A DNA stretch of 64,000 bases. Origin: Streptococcaceae bacterium. GTDB taxonomy: Bacteria > Bacillota > Bacilli > Lactobacillales > Streptococcaceae. Below, piece after piece: positions 8,683-17,191 of the stretch; position 1 is the first letter of the stretch; each line of letters begins with the position of its first letter. The DNA lies in the NCBI GenBank assembly GCA_902363395.1, contig CABIZZ010000001.1, forward strand, positions 310,001 to 374,000, read 5' to 3'. The notes under the pieces are model-generated. The model had not been told where the DNA came from. It made no database searches and worked only from the letters and a program-made list of their open reading frames with translations. The position numbers were made by a program, and so were the translations under genes.

Positions 8683-10410
8683 ATGAAAAAGTGGCTCTTT
8701 GCTGTTGTGACAACAGTTGCCTTGTTTTTATTAGCAGTTTTAGGATTTGCTAAACCCAATGGGGTTACTAAAGTACATGCCGATACGATCAATGATGTTG
8801 TGAGCTCTGTGAACATCTCTAAATCGACTGGCGGAGACTTAACAGAACCACTCGGTGTTTGGGAAAGTTTTAATGTTGAAGCAAACTTTGTTTTACCGAA
8901 TGGTCGTGTAAAAGCAGGCGATCAGACAGTTATCCAACTTGGAGATGGTTTTAAGGTCTTTGAAACAGATACCATTGACCTATTGGATCCAAATGGTCAA
9001 AAAGTTGCAACTGCGACAGTAGATGATCAACGAAAAGTCATCACGGTGACCTATACAGACTATCCTGAAAAAATGGCCAATGTAACAGGGAAGTTGCGTT
9101 TCTTTGCTCGTGTTGACCACTCCGTGATTAAGGGAAATACAACACTTGATTTTACGCTTTCAGTTGATAAAACAGTCATTTCAGGTGGAAAGGTTGAATA
9201 CAAAGGAGTCAATCCAGGTGAGTATCCTCCCACTCCAGAGGTCTTTAGCAAATGGGGTTGGACCAACTCAGACGATAAATTAAAATTGACCTATACCTTG
9301 AACATCAACCAAGGTCACACAGCCCTTCATAATATTGATATCAAGGACCAATTGGCCTTTACAGATGGAAAAATCAAGGTAGATTCAGTTATCATCCATA
9401 CAGGAACTTGGAAGATTAGTGACGAAGATGGTGCCTATCATTTGCGGGATACCACAAATGTGACTAAGAATTATTCTCCGGTTGTCAGTGAGGACGGTCG
9501 TTCTCTGACGGTTCATATCGGGGATCTAGCTCCTGAGCAAGGGATGACCATTCGTTATGATGTGTATTTGGACAAGGTTCCAGCCATCAATACAGAATAT
9601 AAAAACAATGCGACGATGACTGCCACAGAAGTCAAAGAGCAACATAAAGAAGCAGATGTTTTGTACCAATTCCTTGAGGGAGACTTCAATGGTGAGAAAT
9701 ATTCATTCACCATCCATAAAAAAGGAGAAAATGGTCAAGCTCTTGCAGGTGCTGTCTTTACTGTGACAGCAGATGAAACTGGTGAGGAAGTCGGAACAAT
9801 CACTACAGATGAGAACGGTACAGGAACCATCACTGGTTTGACCAAGCGGGCTTATACTATTCAAGAGACTCAAGCTCCAAAAGGGTACGTGATTTCTCAA
9901 GAGCCAATCAAGCTCAGTCTGGAAGATTTTGGAAATGAGATTGCAATTTCCCGTGATGTCGTTAACAAAAAAGAAAAAACAAGCGTTTCTGGTCAAAAAA
10001 CCTGGAATGACGAGGACAACAAAGATGGGAAACGCCCATCATCCATCACCGTTAATCTCTTAGCAAATGGTGTCAAAGTAGCTTCCAAAGAAGTGAAGCC
10101 AGATGCGGATGGCAAATGGTTGTACAGCTTCGACAATCTAGATGTTGTAGACGATGCTGGAAATAATATTGCCTACACTGTTTCAGAAGAAGCAGTTGAA
10201 GGCTATGAAGCGACTGTGGAAGGCTTCAATATTACCAATAACCGTACACCAGAAAAACCAGGAACACCTCCAAGCACACCAAAAGAAGGAAAGAAAAAAG
10301 TTCTTCCATCAACTGGTGAAGTTGCTTCCAACGGCTTGCTCGGAGCAAGTGCACTGTTAGCTCTTGTTGGTGCAGCGATGCTCTTAAGTGGTAAACGGAA
10401 AGCTGACTAA
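8683..10410 (+). CDS. LPXTG-anchored Cna/SpaA-type surface adhesin
   Basis: This 575-residue secreted, wall-anchored protein has a hydrophobic signal segment at about 4-24 with likely cleavage near VHADT. Two beta-rich adhesive domains follow (about 35-330; the second resembles collagen-binding Cna A-type domains). A SpaA-like isopeptide domain spans about 340-430, with the YTIQETQAPKGY motif carrying the Glu used for isopeptide bonds. A Cna-B-like domain follows (about 435-525, SGQKTWNDEDN). The C-terminus has LPSTG (541-545), a hydrophobic stretch and KRKAD. AAAAGGAG precedes the ATG. Likely role is host or matrix adhesion; the ligand cannot be told from sequence. No pilin-specific sortase is next to it, so it is probably a stand-alone adhesin. 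Confidence 0.88.
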   Translation: MKKWLFAVVTTVALFLLAVLGFAKPNGVTKVHADTINDVVSSVNISKSTGGDLTEPLGVWESFNVEANFVLPNGRVKAGDQTVIQLGDGFKVFETDTIDLLDPNGQKVATATVDDQRKVITVTYTDYPEKMANVTGKLRFFARVDHSVIKGNTTLDFTLSVDKTVISGGKVEYKGVNPGEYPPTPEVFSKWGWTNSDDKLKLTYTLNINQGHTALHNIDIKDQLAFTDGKIKVDSVIIHTGTWKISDEDGAYHLRDTTNVTKNYSPVVSEDGRSLTVHIGDLAPEQGMTIRYDVYLDKVPAINTEYKNNATMTATEVKEQHKEADVLYQFLEGDFNGEKYSFTIHKKGENGQALAGAVFTVTADETGEEVGTITTDENGTGTITGLTKRAYTIQETQAPKGYVISQEPIKLSLEDFGNEIAISRDVVNKKEKTSVSGQKTWNDEDNKDGKRPSSITVNLLANGVKVASKEVKPDADGKWLYSFDNLDVVDDAGNNIAYTVSEEAVEGYEATVEGFNITNNRTPEKPGTPPSTPKEGKKKVLPSTGEVASNGLLGASALLALVGAAMLLSGKRKAD

Positions 10411-10432
10411 CAGCTACAATGGAAATAAATAA

Positions 10433-10463
10433 GGCAATTATCTAAAAAGATAGTTGTCTTTTT
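10433..10463 (+). terminator. Terminator after the adhesin gene
   Basis: AATTATCT/AGATAGTT hairpin (one G-T pair) followed by GTCTTTTTC. Confidence 0.75.
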
Positions 10464-10533
10464 CTGTTAAAAGACTTCTAGAATACATGATTCAAAAGAA
10501 TCGTATTTCTGCTTTTGATGGGAGCATAAGTGT

Positions 10534-10562
10534 TTGACAGAAAGATGAAATCTTGGTAGAAT
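10534..10562 (+). promoter_or_regulatory. rpsO promoter
   Basis: TTGACA (10534-10539), 17-base spacer, TGG plus TAGAAT (10557-10562). It gives a leader of about 85 bases before rpsO, long enough for S15 autoregulation, which is known in other bacteria but not shown here. Confidence 0.8.
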
Positions 10563-10652
10563 GAATAGGTCGAATAGACAACTAACTCTTTCTTGGTAGC
10601 AGGATATGCCAAACCTGCCACTCGGATAGAGCATAAAGAAAAGGAGCTTATC

Positions 10653-10922
10653 ATGGCAATCTCAAAAGAGAAAAAAAATGAAATCATTGCACAATACGCA
10701 CGTCACGAAGGTGACACTGGTTCAGTAGAAGTACAAGTTGCTGTCCTTACTTGGGAAATCAACCACTTGAACGACCACATCAAACAACACAAAAAAGACC
10801 ACGCTACTTACCGTGGTTTGATGAAGAAAATCGGTCGCCGTCGTAACTTGTTGGCTTACCTTCGTAAGAACGACGTTAACCGTTACCGTGAGTTAATCAA
10901 CTCTCTTGGACTTCGTCGTTAA
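10653..10922 (+). CDS. rpsO: 30S ribosomal protein S15
   Basis: An 89-residue ribosomal protein S15 beginning [20 protein letters not shown], with the conserved [11 protein letters not shown] and RRRNLLAYL segments. The open frame extends upstream to 10593, but AAAGGAG at 10639-10645 and family length fix the start at 10653. S15 binds 16S rRNA early in 30S assembly. In many bacteria rpsO is followed directly by pnp; here pnp lies 6.3 kb away and related hairpin repeats lie after rpsO and before pnp. Confidence 0.97.
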   Translation: MAISKEKKNEIIAQYARHEGDTGSVEVQVAVLTWEINHLNDHIKQHKKDHATYRGLMKKIGRRRNLLAYLRKNDVNRYRELINSLGLRR

Positions 10923-10927
10923 TTCAA

Positions 10928-11040
10928 GATACAAAGGCCGTCAAAAGCACAAAGCAAAAATAGGAAAATTGACGAAGAAACTTCAGTTTCTAGGAAATTT
11001 TATCTTTTTTGCCAAGTGCTTAGGCCGTGTTCAATTGAAT
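10928..11040 (-). repeat. Hairpin repeat unit A1 (about 113 bases)
   Basis: Starts GATACAAAGGCCGTC and ends GGCCGTGTTCAATTGAA. It is nearly identical to unit A2 at 11247 (a handful of differences, mostly near the 3' end) and is the reverse complement, with divergence, of the four units before pnp. GGCC boxes near both ends, flanked by AAAGC/GCTTT-type pairing, make one long imperfect hairpin. Confidence 0.8.
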
Positions 11041-11051
11041 ACAAAAAAGTT

Positions 11052-11079
11052 AAGTTACTCTATTGTAGAGTAGCTTTTC
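11052..11079 (+). terminator. Hairpin with T-run between repeat units
   Basis: AAGTTACTCTA/TAGAGTAGCTT stem followed by TTCTTTTT. It probably ends the rpsO transcript or a short transcript of unit A1. Confidence 0.7.
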
Positions 11080-11150
11080 TTTTTGACTAGAATTATAGTA
11101 TAATCTTCGGCTTCGGTTCCTAGCATCGTAAGGTAAAATAGACCAGAACT

Positions 11151-11174
11151 ATCTCCCTTCGGGGAGATTTTTTG
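11151..11174 (+). terminator. Second terminator-like hairpin after rpsO
   Basis: ATCTCCC-TTCG-GGGAGAT with a UUCG-type tetraloop, followed by six T. A TATAAT-like box (11099-11104) about 45 bases upstream hints at a short independent transcript, which is unproven. Confidence 0.75.
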
Positions 11175-11246
11175 TTTTCAGAAGAAATCTAGTACAATCT
11201 TCGGTTCGTCGCCTTGTCTAGAAACGTTTTATCCAGCAAGAAATAT

Positions 11247-11359
11247 GATACAAAGGCCGTCAAAAGCACAAAGCAAAAATAGGAAAATTGACGAAGAAAC
11301 TTCAGTTTCTAGGAAATTTTATCTTTTTTGCTAAGTGCTTAGGCCGTGTTCGATTGAGC
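11247..11359 (-). repeat. Hairpin repeat unit A2 (about 113 bases)
   Basis: Near-identical direct copy of A1, offset by 319 bases. It is again followed by a short CTACTC-type terminator hairpin, so a unit plus its terminator appears duplicated. Confidence 0.8.
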
Positions 11360-11372
11360 ATATCTTGAAAAT

Positions 11373-11400
11373 AAGGCTACTCTAGTTGAGTAGCTTTTTT
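11373..11400 (+). terminator. Terminator hairpin after repeat A2
   Basis: AAGGCTACTC-TAGTT-GAGTAGCTTTTTT. The stem matches the one after A1 with small changes. Confidence 0.75.
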
Positions 11401-11430
11401 TGTTTTCACTAGGATTTTAGCCCAACCTCA

Positions 11431-11466
11431 AAATAGCCCTCTGAACTCAGAGGGCTATTTTGTTAT
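11431..11466. terminator. Strong terminator before the DUF4649-trxA unit
   Basis: AAATAGCCCTCTGA/TCAGAGGGCTATTT stem, then TTGTTATCTTTTTT. Confidence 0.85.
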
Positions 11467-11509
11467 CTTTTTTCGGACAAGATTCATCATTCTGAGGAAG
11501 TCGTTTTGT

Positions 11510-11538
11510 TTGACAGATGTAATTAACAGAGTTACAAT
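11510..11538 (+). promoter_or_regulatory. Promoter of the DUF4649-trxA operon
   Basis: TTGACA (11510-11515), 17-base spacer, TACAAT (11533-11538). Confidence 0.8.
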
Positions 11539-11569
11539 AGGAACATCTTAAGAAATAGAGGTTATCGAT

Positions 11570-11794
11570 ATGATTGATATTACATATCTAGATGGTGCAA
11601 AACAAGAAAGAGTCATGCATTTTGATTCCTATGAAGAGTTTGAACGCTCCCAACAGACTTGCTTGATTGGTGTAGCGGATTACTATCCTGTACAAAAATT
11701 GACCTATAATGGGCACGAACTCGATTACCATGGAACTTACGGAGATGTCTTCTTCTATTTGATGAAGCAAGACCTCAATCAATACAAAAACTAA
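11570..11794 (+). CDS. DUF4649 family small protein
   Basis: A 74-residue soluble acidic protein with no signal or membrane segment. The sequence (ITYLDGAKQERVMHFDSYEEFERSQQ) reads like streptococcal DUF4649 proteins. Function is unknown. It is the first gene of a two-gene operon, 12 bases before trxA, and shares its promoter and terminator, so a redox-related role is possible but only inferred from position. Confidence 0.8.
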   Translation: MIDITYLDGAKQERVMHFDSYEEFERSQQTCLIGVADYYPVQKLTYNGHELDYHGTYGDVFFYLMKQDLNQYKN

Positions 11795-11806
11795 AGGAGA
11801 AAAACA

Positions 11807-12121
11807 ATGGCAAAAGCAATTACAGACGCAACATTTGAAGCAGAAACGAAAGAAGGATTGGTCTTGGTAGACTTCTGGGCAACCTGGTGTGGTCCATGTC
11901 GTATGCAAGGTCCAATCTTGGATAAATTGTCTGAAGAACTTTCAGAAGATGTCTTAAAAATCGTTAAAATGGACGTTGATGAAAATCCAAATACAGCGCG
12001 TGCTTTCGGCATTATGTCTATCCCTACTCTTCTTTTCAAAAAAGATGGACAAGTGGTTAAACAAGTTGCTGGTGTTCACACAGCAGAACAAATCAAGGCC
12101 ATTGTGGCTGAGTTGAGTTAA
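11807..12121 (+). CDS. trxA: Thioredoxin
   Basis: A 104-residue thioredoxin. The redox motif WCGPC has cysteines at residues 28 and 31. The cis-Pro segment SIPTLLFKKDG and the FWATWCGPC context are canonical. It reduces protein disulfides with electrons from thioredoxin reductase. AAAGGAG lies just upstream. It is the second gene after the DUF4649 protein, and a terminator follows. Confidence 0.97.
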   Translation: MAKAITDATFEAETKEGLVLVDFWATWCGPCRMQGPILDKLSEELSEDVLKIVKMDVDENPNTARAFGIMSIPTLLFKKDGQVVKQVAGVHTAEQIKAIVAELS

Positions 12122-12126
12122 AAGCA

Positions 12127-12162
12127 TAAGCACCCCCATTAATAAAACGGGAGTGCTTTTTT
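12127..12162. terminator. Terminator between convergent trxA and the DUF2785 gene
   Basis: AAGCAC-C-CCC ... GGG-A-GTGCTT stem followed by TTTTTAT. Confidence 0.75.
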
Positions 12163-12193
12163 ATATGATAAATTGCAAGAATAAGTGCAGCAG

Positions 12194-12994
12194 TTAGTAT
12201 TGAAAAGATTGAATGGCCTCTTTCAACTCATCTTGTAAAAAGTCTCTCTGATCAAGTTGAATGTAGACTTCTAACAGACAGGATCTAAGGTTGGAAAATT
12301 TATAAAAATCTTCCCTTTCTTCTATTGGAAAGTCAAGCGTTTTTATCCAAGAAGCTACTTGTTCTTGCTCGATTTTCCCTTGCAAAATAGGTTCATAGAG
12401 CACTCTAGCTAAACGCCAATCCTCATCATCTGTAAAACGAATTGAATTTCTTTTAAAAACTTGGCCAAGTATGTCCAATCCTTCGTGAACTTTTTTATTG
12501 GGAAATTCTGGATGACAAACTACTTCTGTCAAAAGATCAGCTCCATGCGCAAAAGCGTGAACCCAGCCATACTGGCTGGAAAAACCTGTTGTATCCTTTT
12601 CTTTTAAAAGATAGTGTAAGCCTTGATCCAGTATAATATATCTTATATCAGCTTTTAATCCCTGATAAAAAATCGATTGTTTGTTGGCATCTGCAGACAA
12701 GAGATTGGCATAAATCAGTGCTCTAAAAGAACGATCAAGTGTCGATAGTCCAATCTTGTCAATCTCTTTTTCTACTCCTTCATCGGATATAATCGTCTTA
12801 GAAATGAAATGAAACTGTTCTTGTGTAAAGAGTTCTTCTTGAATCCCTCTAGCTAAGCTTGTAAAAACAAGATCATCTCGAATTTCTGGTGAAGGGTCTC
12901 CTAAATGTTCCAGCAACCACTGGATTTCTTCTCGACGATAGCTTGGTTTTTCTTCTGTTACTTTACTTTGTAATTCTTGATACATCCCTAGCAC
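12194..12994 (-). CDS. DUF2785 domain protein
   Basis: A 266-residue, mainly helical soluble protein with the GWVHAFAHGADLLTEV segment at about residues 142-157, which I associate with the DUF2785 family. Function is unknown. The His residues in that motif could bind metal, but this is a guess. It lies on the minus strand after pepF (45-base gap), convergent with trxA. No strong SD is seen before ATG 12994; ATG 12985 is an alternative. Confidence 0.7.
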   Translation of the reverse strand: MLGMYQELQSKVTEEKPSYRREEIQWLLEHLGDPSPEIRDDLVFTSLARGIQEELFTQEQFHFISKTIISDEGVEKEIDKIGLSTLDRSFRALIYANLLSADANKQSIFYQGLKADIRYIILDQGLHYLLKEKDTTGFSSQYGWVHAFAHGADLLTEVVCHPEFPNKKVHEGLDILGQVFKRNSIRFTDDEDWRLARVLYEPILQGKIEQEQVASWIKTLDFPIEEREDFYKFSNLRSCLLEVYIQLDQRDFLQDELKEAIQSFQY

Positions 12995-13039
12995 CTCTGC
13001 ATTATTACTAGCTTATTTTAGAGTTAGCTGTAGAGGAGT

Positions 13040-14836
13040 TTATTCTCCCAACTCTTCACTGTAAGCAATAATCTGATCAACCGTATCAGACAAGAACTGG
13101 ATGGTATCGCGAAGTGGTTTATCCGTTGAGATATCTGCTCCGATGATCATGGCTGACTCAAGTGGGGTCTTGCTGCCGCCTGATTTAAGGAGGTCTAGCC
13201 AATCTTTAGCTCCGTTTTCGGAGTTCTTCAAATGCAGGTAACCCGCTGTTGAGATAACCAAGCCAGCTGAGTAGGTGTAGCTGTAAAGCCCCATGTAGTA
13301 GTGGCTTTGGCGCATCCAGGTCAAAGCTGCGTCGTCATCGATTTCAACGGCATCTCCCCAGAATTCGGTTAGGACTTCCTTCATGATGCTGTTGAGCTTG
13401 CTAGCACCGAAGGTGCCACCTTCTTCGATTAAGGTGTAAACCTTACGTTGGAAGGCTGCTTCCAACAAGTGGGTGATGAAGTTGTGGAAGTAGGTGTCTG
13501 TCAAGCGGTGAGCTAGGGCAAAGCGTTTTTGACGAGGGTCGTCAAACTGGTGTTCCAAATAGTCGCTGAGGAGGAGCTCGTTAAAGGTAGAAGGAGCTTC
13601 CACATAGTAGGTCGACATGTGGGCGTTGAAGTAGCTTTGGTTGTTGTCTGAGAAGATGAATTGACCAGAGTGTCCGATCTCGTGGATTAGGGTGTAGACA
13701 TCACTCATCCGTCCTGTCCAGCTCATGAGGACATAAGGATGAACCCGGTATGGATCGGCTGCATAACCACCGGAATCCTTGCCTTCATTAGCTGCAAAGT
13801 CAACCCAGCGTTCAGTTTGGTAGCGGGCGATTTCGCGGGAGTATTCTTCTCCAAGAGGTGCCACAGATTTCATGACCAAGTCATAGGCATCATCGATGGT
13901 CACATCAGGGTTGAGCGCACTGTCCAAGTCCAACTTCCAATCAGCAAAGGTCATTTTCTCAAGACCGTTGACCTTGGCTACGTGTTTGAGGAATTTTTGA
14001 GCGACAGGAGCGAAGTCCTTCATAATCAGGTCAATCTGACGGTCAAACATAGAGCGATCCACTTCCTGCTCAGCCAAGAGATAGTCAAAGACAGAATCGT
14101 AGCCCCGCATATCTGCAATCAGCTTTTCAGACTTGACTTGGGCTAGATAGGTAGCAGCAGCCGTGTTTTGGTGCTTACGAAGACCTTCTGAGAAAGAACG
14201 AAAGGCTTTTTCACGGACTTCCGCATTCTCATGGTTTTGGTAAAAGTTTTCATAGGTAACAAAGCTGTTCTTGTAAACTTTTCCATCCACTTCAAAATCA
14301 GCCATTTCAAAGTCGCCTGCCCGCATCTTGGTATAGATGTCTTGTGGTCCGTAGAAGACTTCACCCAGGTTGGTCAAGGTCTTTTCCACATCAGCTCCCA
14401 AGTAGTGGGCTTTTTTGATTTTAGCCTGACGAATAGCATAAGTGAGGTGAGGGAGTTGTCCCAGGCGTTCGAGGACTTCTTCATCTGCTTCGACCAAAGC
14501 ATCATCAAAGAAGGAAAGTTCGACGCTCGCCCAAGTTTCGAAATCCATCCCCGCTTGGGCAATTTCCGCAAAAGCTTCATCACCAAAGTCAGTCGTTTGG
14601 GGCATAAAGCTGTAGTTACCAATGTGGCTGAGTTGGATCTGAATCTGTTCAAAGACCGCAAAGGCAGCTTCGAAGTCTTCAAAAGTGTGGAGCTTGCCCT
14701 TGTAGTTGCGGACAAATTCATTGATTTCTTCACGTGTTTTTTCAATGGCGCGCAAGAAGTCTTCCTGGTCTTGGTAGAGGGCTGTGAGGTCCCAGAGTTC
14801 GTTCTCAGGAAATTCAGAACGTTTTTTTAATTCCAT
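13040..14836 (-). CDS. pepF: Oligoendopeptidase F (M3 family zinc metallopeptidase)
   Basis: A 598-residue cytosolic M3 peptidase. The zinc site HEIGHSGQ starts at residue 385 (His385, Glu386, His389), with the downstream EAPSTFNELLLSDYL segment supplying the third ligand. PepF cleaves short peptides and helps recycle imported or signal peptides. AAAAGGAGAAC precedes the ATG, with a TGC-TATACT -10 about 35 bases upstream. The DUF2785 gene may be cotranscribed downstream. Confidence 0.95.
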   Translation of the reverse strand: MELKKRSEFPENELWDLTALYQDQEDFLRAIEKTREEINEFVRNYKGKLHTFEDFEAAFAVFEQIQIQLSHIGNYSFMPQTTDFGDEAFAEIAQAGMDFETWASVELSFFDDALVEADEEVLERLGQLPHLTYAIRQAKIKKAHYLGADVEKTLTNLGEVFYGPQDIYTKMRAGDFEMADFEVDGKVYKNSFVTYENFYQNHENAEVREKAFRSFSEGLRKHQNTAAATYLAQVKSEKLIADMRGYDSVFDYLLAEQEVDRSMFDRQIDLIMKDFAPVAQKFLKHVAKVNGLEKMTFADWKLDLDSALNPDVTIDDAYDLVMKSVAPLGEEYSREIARYQTERWVDFAANEGKDSGGYAADPYRVHPYVLMSWTGRMSDVYTLIHEIGHSGQFIFSDNNQSYFNAHMSTYYVEAPSTFNELLLSDYLEHQFDDPRQKRFALAHRLTDTYFHNFITHLLEAAFQRKVYTLIEEGGTFGASKLNSIMKEVLTEFWGDAVEIDDDAALTWMRQSHYYMGLYSYTYSAGLVISTAGYLHLKNSENGAKDWLDLLKSGGSKTPLESAMIIGADISTDKPLRDTIQFLSDTVDQIIAYSEELGE

Positions 14837-14860
14837 AGTGTTCTCCTTTTGATCAAATAA

Positions 14861-14877
14861 CTATACTCAGTATAGCA
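14861..14877 (-). promoter_or_regulatory. pepF promoter with small palindrome
   Basis: On the minus strand TGCTATACT gives an extended -10 (TATACT at 14874-14869). It sits inside a perfect 15-base palindrome CTATACTCAGTATAG (14861-14875), which could also be an operator. Confidence 0.55.
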
Positions 14878-14972
14878 GAAAATAGGGGAGAATGATAGGC
14901 GAAAGGGGAACTTATCAAAGCTAGCTAGATCCAATAATAAACCAAGGATTTTCTAGCTTTTTTGCCTTCTTT

Positions 14973-14981
14973 TGGTATAAT
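14973..14981 (+). promoter_or_regulatory. Extended -10 promoter of the lipoprotein gene
   Basis: TGGTATAAT, 29 bases before ATG 15010, with TTAGGAG between. Confidence 0.65.
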
Positions 14982-15009
14982 AAAGTAGAGAAAGTTTTAG
15001 GAGTATACG

Positions 15010-16506
15010 ATGAAAAAATTTTATAAAGTTAGCTTGGCAGCGATGACCTTGCTAACCTTGGTGGCATGTGGGCCTAAGCGACGTCCTCGGACGCAACCCT
15101 CTACAGCTCAGAGTGAAGTAACAGATGGAAAAAATTCCAAGAAAGAATCGTCTGGGCATGAGTACTATCAAACAGTGCTTGAACGTTATCAGGCTTACTC
15201 TAGGGCTATCGAAGCAGGTGATAGCGCTGGTCTAGAGACTAAACTAAAAGAAATAGATTCTCAATCGGATGAGTATGCCTATGCCATGTATCTTCAAACT
15301 CTGGGTAGTAAACCAAATCTTTCCTATTTTTATACAGATTTGGATAAGGATGGGCGGGACGAACTCTTGATTGGGAATGGCCAAACAGTCTCAGCAATCT
15401 ACTATCTGAAAGGGCAGCAACCAGAATTGTTGCATACAGCTTATGTGGCTTCCTCTGGTGGCTCTCGTTCAGGTTTTCAAATTTTTGAGGATGGCTCGGT
15501 CATCTATGCTAGCTTTTCGTCTCTTCAACCAGAAGTAGATTTAATCCATTACAAGTTCCAAAAAGGAAAACTGGAGACTGTCAATAAAATCCAAATTAAA
15601 AATGGGGACGGTCAGAAGCCAGAAAAAGCCTTAGGGATTACAGCAAAAGAATTGGATCAAGCAAAATTTGGATGGAAAGAACTAGAGACTGGGAAGAAGG
15701 CGACCAGCCAAGCAAATAACTCAGAACAGCAAACAAGTAGTTTCCAAGTCCGTGTAGCAGTTTCGGATCTTCGAATTCGTAAAGAAGCATCGATCAAGGG
15801 GGAAGAAGGTGGAATGATCCCGCAAGGTGTTTATACGATAATTGAGACGGTGTCAGCTGACGGTTATACCTGGGGCAAGCTCCAATCTGGCCAAGGCTGG
15901 ATCGCGCTTGAATTTACGTCGAGAGTGGAAGGGGGAAATGCATCTACTGTTAAAGGATTGAGTGCGGAAGATCAAGAGGATATCCACTCGGTAGTAGAGA
16001 ATGGCTATTCTTTAATGTATTCTAGATTGGTCAAACCAACCTTTATATTAGATTTATCAAATGATCATAGCGGTATCTATTCTTATACAGAAGGCATGTT
16101 TTTAGATTATTTCAATACTTATACTCCAGGTACCTATCAACTTGCAGATGTCATTAAAAAATTGGAAGCTCAAGAAACATCAGAATCCATTCAATCTATG
16201 ACTACAGATCAATTAATTCAACTTGCGAAAGAAAGAAAACAAGGCTGGATATACTCTTCGAAAGATAAGAAGTTTTTTGAATTCGTTCCAGGTGGACGTG
16301 GAGGTGCTGGCCCAGAGGTTGTTATTCCTTCAGCAGATGAGTGGGTCGTTGAGAATGATACAGTTACAGTAACAACTAGAGTTAAGACCTCTTCTCAACC
16401 TTTTGAGCGCTATGTGTTGAAGCGGAGCAAGAAAGACTATTCAGGTGGAGAACACAAAACGCGATTCTATGTCGTTAGTAAAGAAAATGTGTGGAATGGA
16501 AAATAG
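15010..16506 (+). CDS. SH3b-domain surface lipoprotein of unknown function
   Basis: A 498-residue lipoprotein. The signal peptide MKKFYKVSLAAMTLLTLVAC carries a lipobox with Cys20 as the lipidation site. A low-complexity linker follows (about 22-50). Next are a domain with a DLDKDGRDELLIGNG stretch resembling a calcium-binding loop (about 115-130), a bacterial SH3-like domain (about 245-305, RVAVSDLRIRKEASIKGE to GWIALEF), and an unassigned C-terminal half. It is membrane-anchored on the outer face and probably wall-interacting through SH3b. The role is unknown. It is transcribed alone between divergent pepF and the pnp repeats. Confidence 0.8.
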   Translation: MKKFYKVSLAAMTLLTLVACGPKRRPRTQPSTAQSEVTDGKNSKKESSGHEYYQTVLERYQAYSRAIEAGDSAGLETKLKEIDSQSDEYAYAMYLQTLGSKPNLSYFYTDLDKDGRDELLIGNGQTVSAIYYLKGQQPELLHTAYVASSGGSRSGFQIFEDGSVIYASFSSLQPEVDLIHYKFQKGKLETVNKIQIKNGDGQKPEKALGITAKELDQAKFGWKELETGKKATSQANNSEQQTSSFQVRVAVSDLRIRKEASIKGEEGGMIPQGVYTIIETVSADGYTWGKLQSGQGWIALEFTSRVEGGNASTVKGLSAEDQEDIHSVVENGYSLMYSRLVKPTFILDLSNDHSGIYSYTEGMFLDYFNTYTPGTYQLADVIKKLEAQETSESIQSMTTDQLIQLAKERKQGWIYSSKDKKFFEFVPGGRGGAGPEVVIPSADEWVVENDTVTVTTRVKTSSQPFERYVLKRSKKDYSGGEHKTRFYVVSKENVWNGK

Positions 16507-16563
16507 ACGGTAGCTATATCTAGCTCTAGAATTTTAAAATACGTGGAAATCAAATATTCCTCG

Positions 16564-16588
16564 AAAAAGGCTTTTAAAGCCTTTTTCT
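16564..16588 (+). terminator. Terminator after the lipoprotein gene
   Basis: AAAAAGGCTT-TTA-AAGCCTTTTT stem plus trailing T. Confidence 0.85.
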
Positions 16589-16709
16589 TTTGGGCTTGAA
16601 TATGGTAAAATAAAGGTTATACGTGCTTGGATACAAAGATGAGGATATAACATACAGAAAGGCTGTTGAAATCCCGATCTTGTTGAGTTGCTTAACGGCT
16701 TAGTATCTT

Positions 16710-17144
16710 GGGTAATTGAATCTTGGCCTCATTTCTTAGGAAAAAAGATAAGCTTCCTAGCACTCATCGAGTGCGACGCCACCTCCTATTTTTCTACAGA
16801 AATGTTCGGCAAGCCGAACCGTCCAAAATATCTTGATTAATTGAACCCGGCCGAAAAGCTGTGTAAAAAAGATAAACTGTCTTGTATTCATCGAAGACTT
16901 CGTCAGTTTCCTATTTTTACTTTGCTTTTTGTGGCCTTAGTATCTTGATAGTTGAACACGGGCTAAATCCCTAGTGAAAAAGATAGATTTCCTGGTGTGC
17001 GTGGCACACTGCGTCAATCCATGCTATCATGCGTAATTGAACCCGGCCGAAAAGCTGTGTAAAAAAGATAAACTGTCTTGTCTTCATCGAAGACTTCGCC
17101 AGTTTCCTATTTTTACTTTGCTTTTTGCGGCCTTAGTATCTTGA
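16710..17144 (+). repeat. Tandem array of four hairpin repeat units (B1-B4) before pnp
   Basis: Units at about 16710-16836, 16839-16947, 16948-17034 and 17035-17144 share the order: TTGAAC, GGCC box, AAGC, AAAAAAGATA, a central hairpin, TTTCCTATTTTT, GCTTTTTG, GGCC, TTAGTATCTTGA. B2 and B4 (GGCC at 16849 and 17045, offset 196) differ at only a few bases; B1 and B3 are diverged. Each unit folds as a ~95-base hairpin (for B2: AAAAGC with GCTTTT, GTAAAAA with TTTTTAC, AACTG with CAGTT). The same family lies inverted after rpsO. Confidence 0.8.
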
Positions 17145-17167
17145 TCTTTGTAGGCAAGGCGTATAAT
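17139..17167 (+). promoter_or_regulatory. pnp promoter
   Basis: TATAAT at 17162-17167. TCTTGA (17139-17144, 17-base spacer) or TTGATC (17141-17146, 15-base spacer) acts as -35. The -35 is part of the end of repeat unit B4, so the repeat contributes to this promoter. Confidence 0.6.
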
Positions 17168-17191
17168 ATTATCAATCCAAAGGGGATTAAA

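Noticed and set aside
11096..11174. Small RNA gene between the rpsO repeats
   Set aside because: A -10-like box and a TTCG-loop terminator are present, but there is no clear -35; kept only as a note on the terminator.
10928..11359. CRISPR array from the repeated ~113-base units near rpsO
   Set aside because: Only two copies, far too long, spacing of 319 bases, no cas genes; each unit folds as a long hairpin.
13739..14830. Plus-strand ORFs of 135 and 199 codons opposite pepF
   Set aside because: Antisense to a conserved enzyme; their composition follows the codons of pepF and they lack starts with an SD.
16710..17144. CRISPR-like tandem array before pnp
   Set aside because: Units are ~100 bases, diverged and adjoining without unique spacers of constant size.
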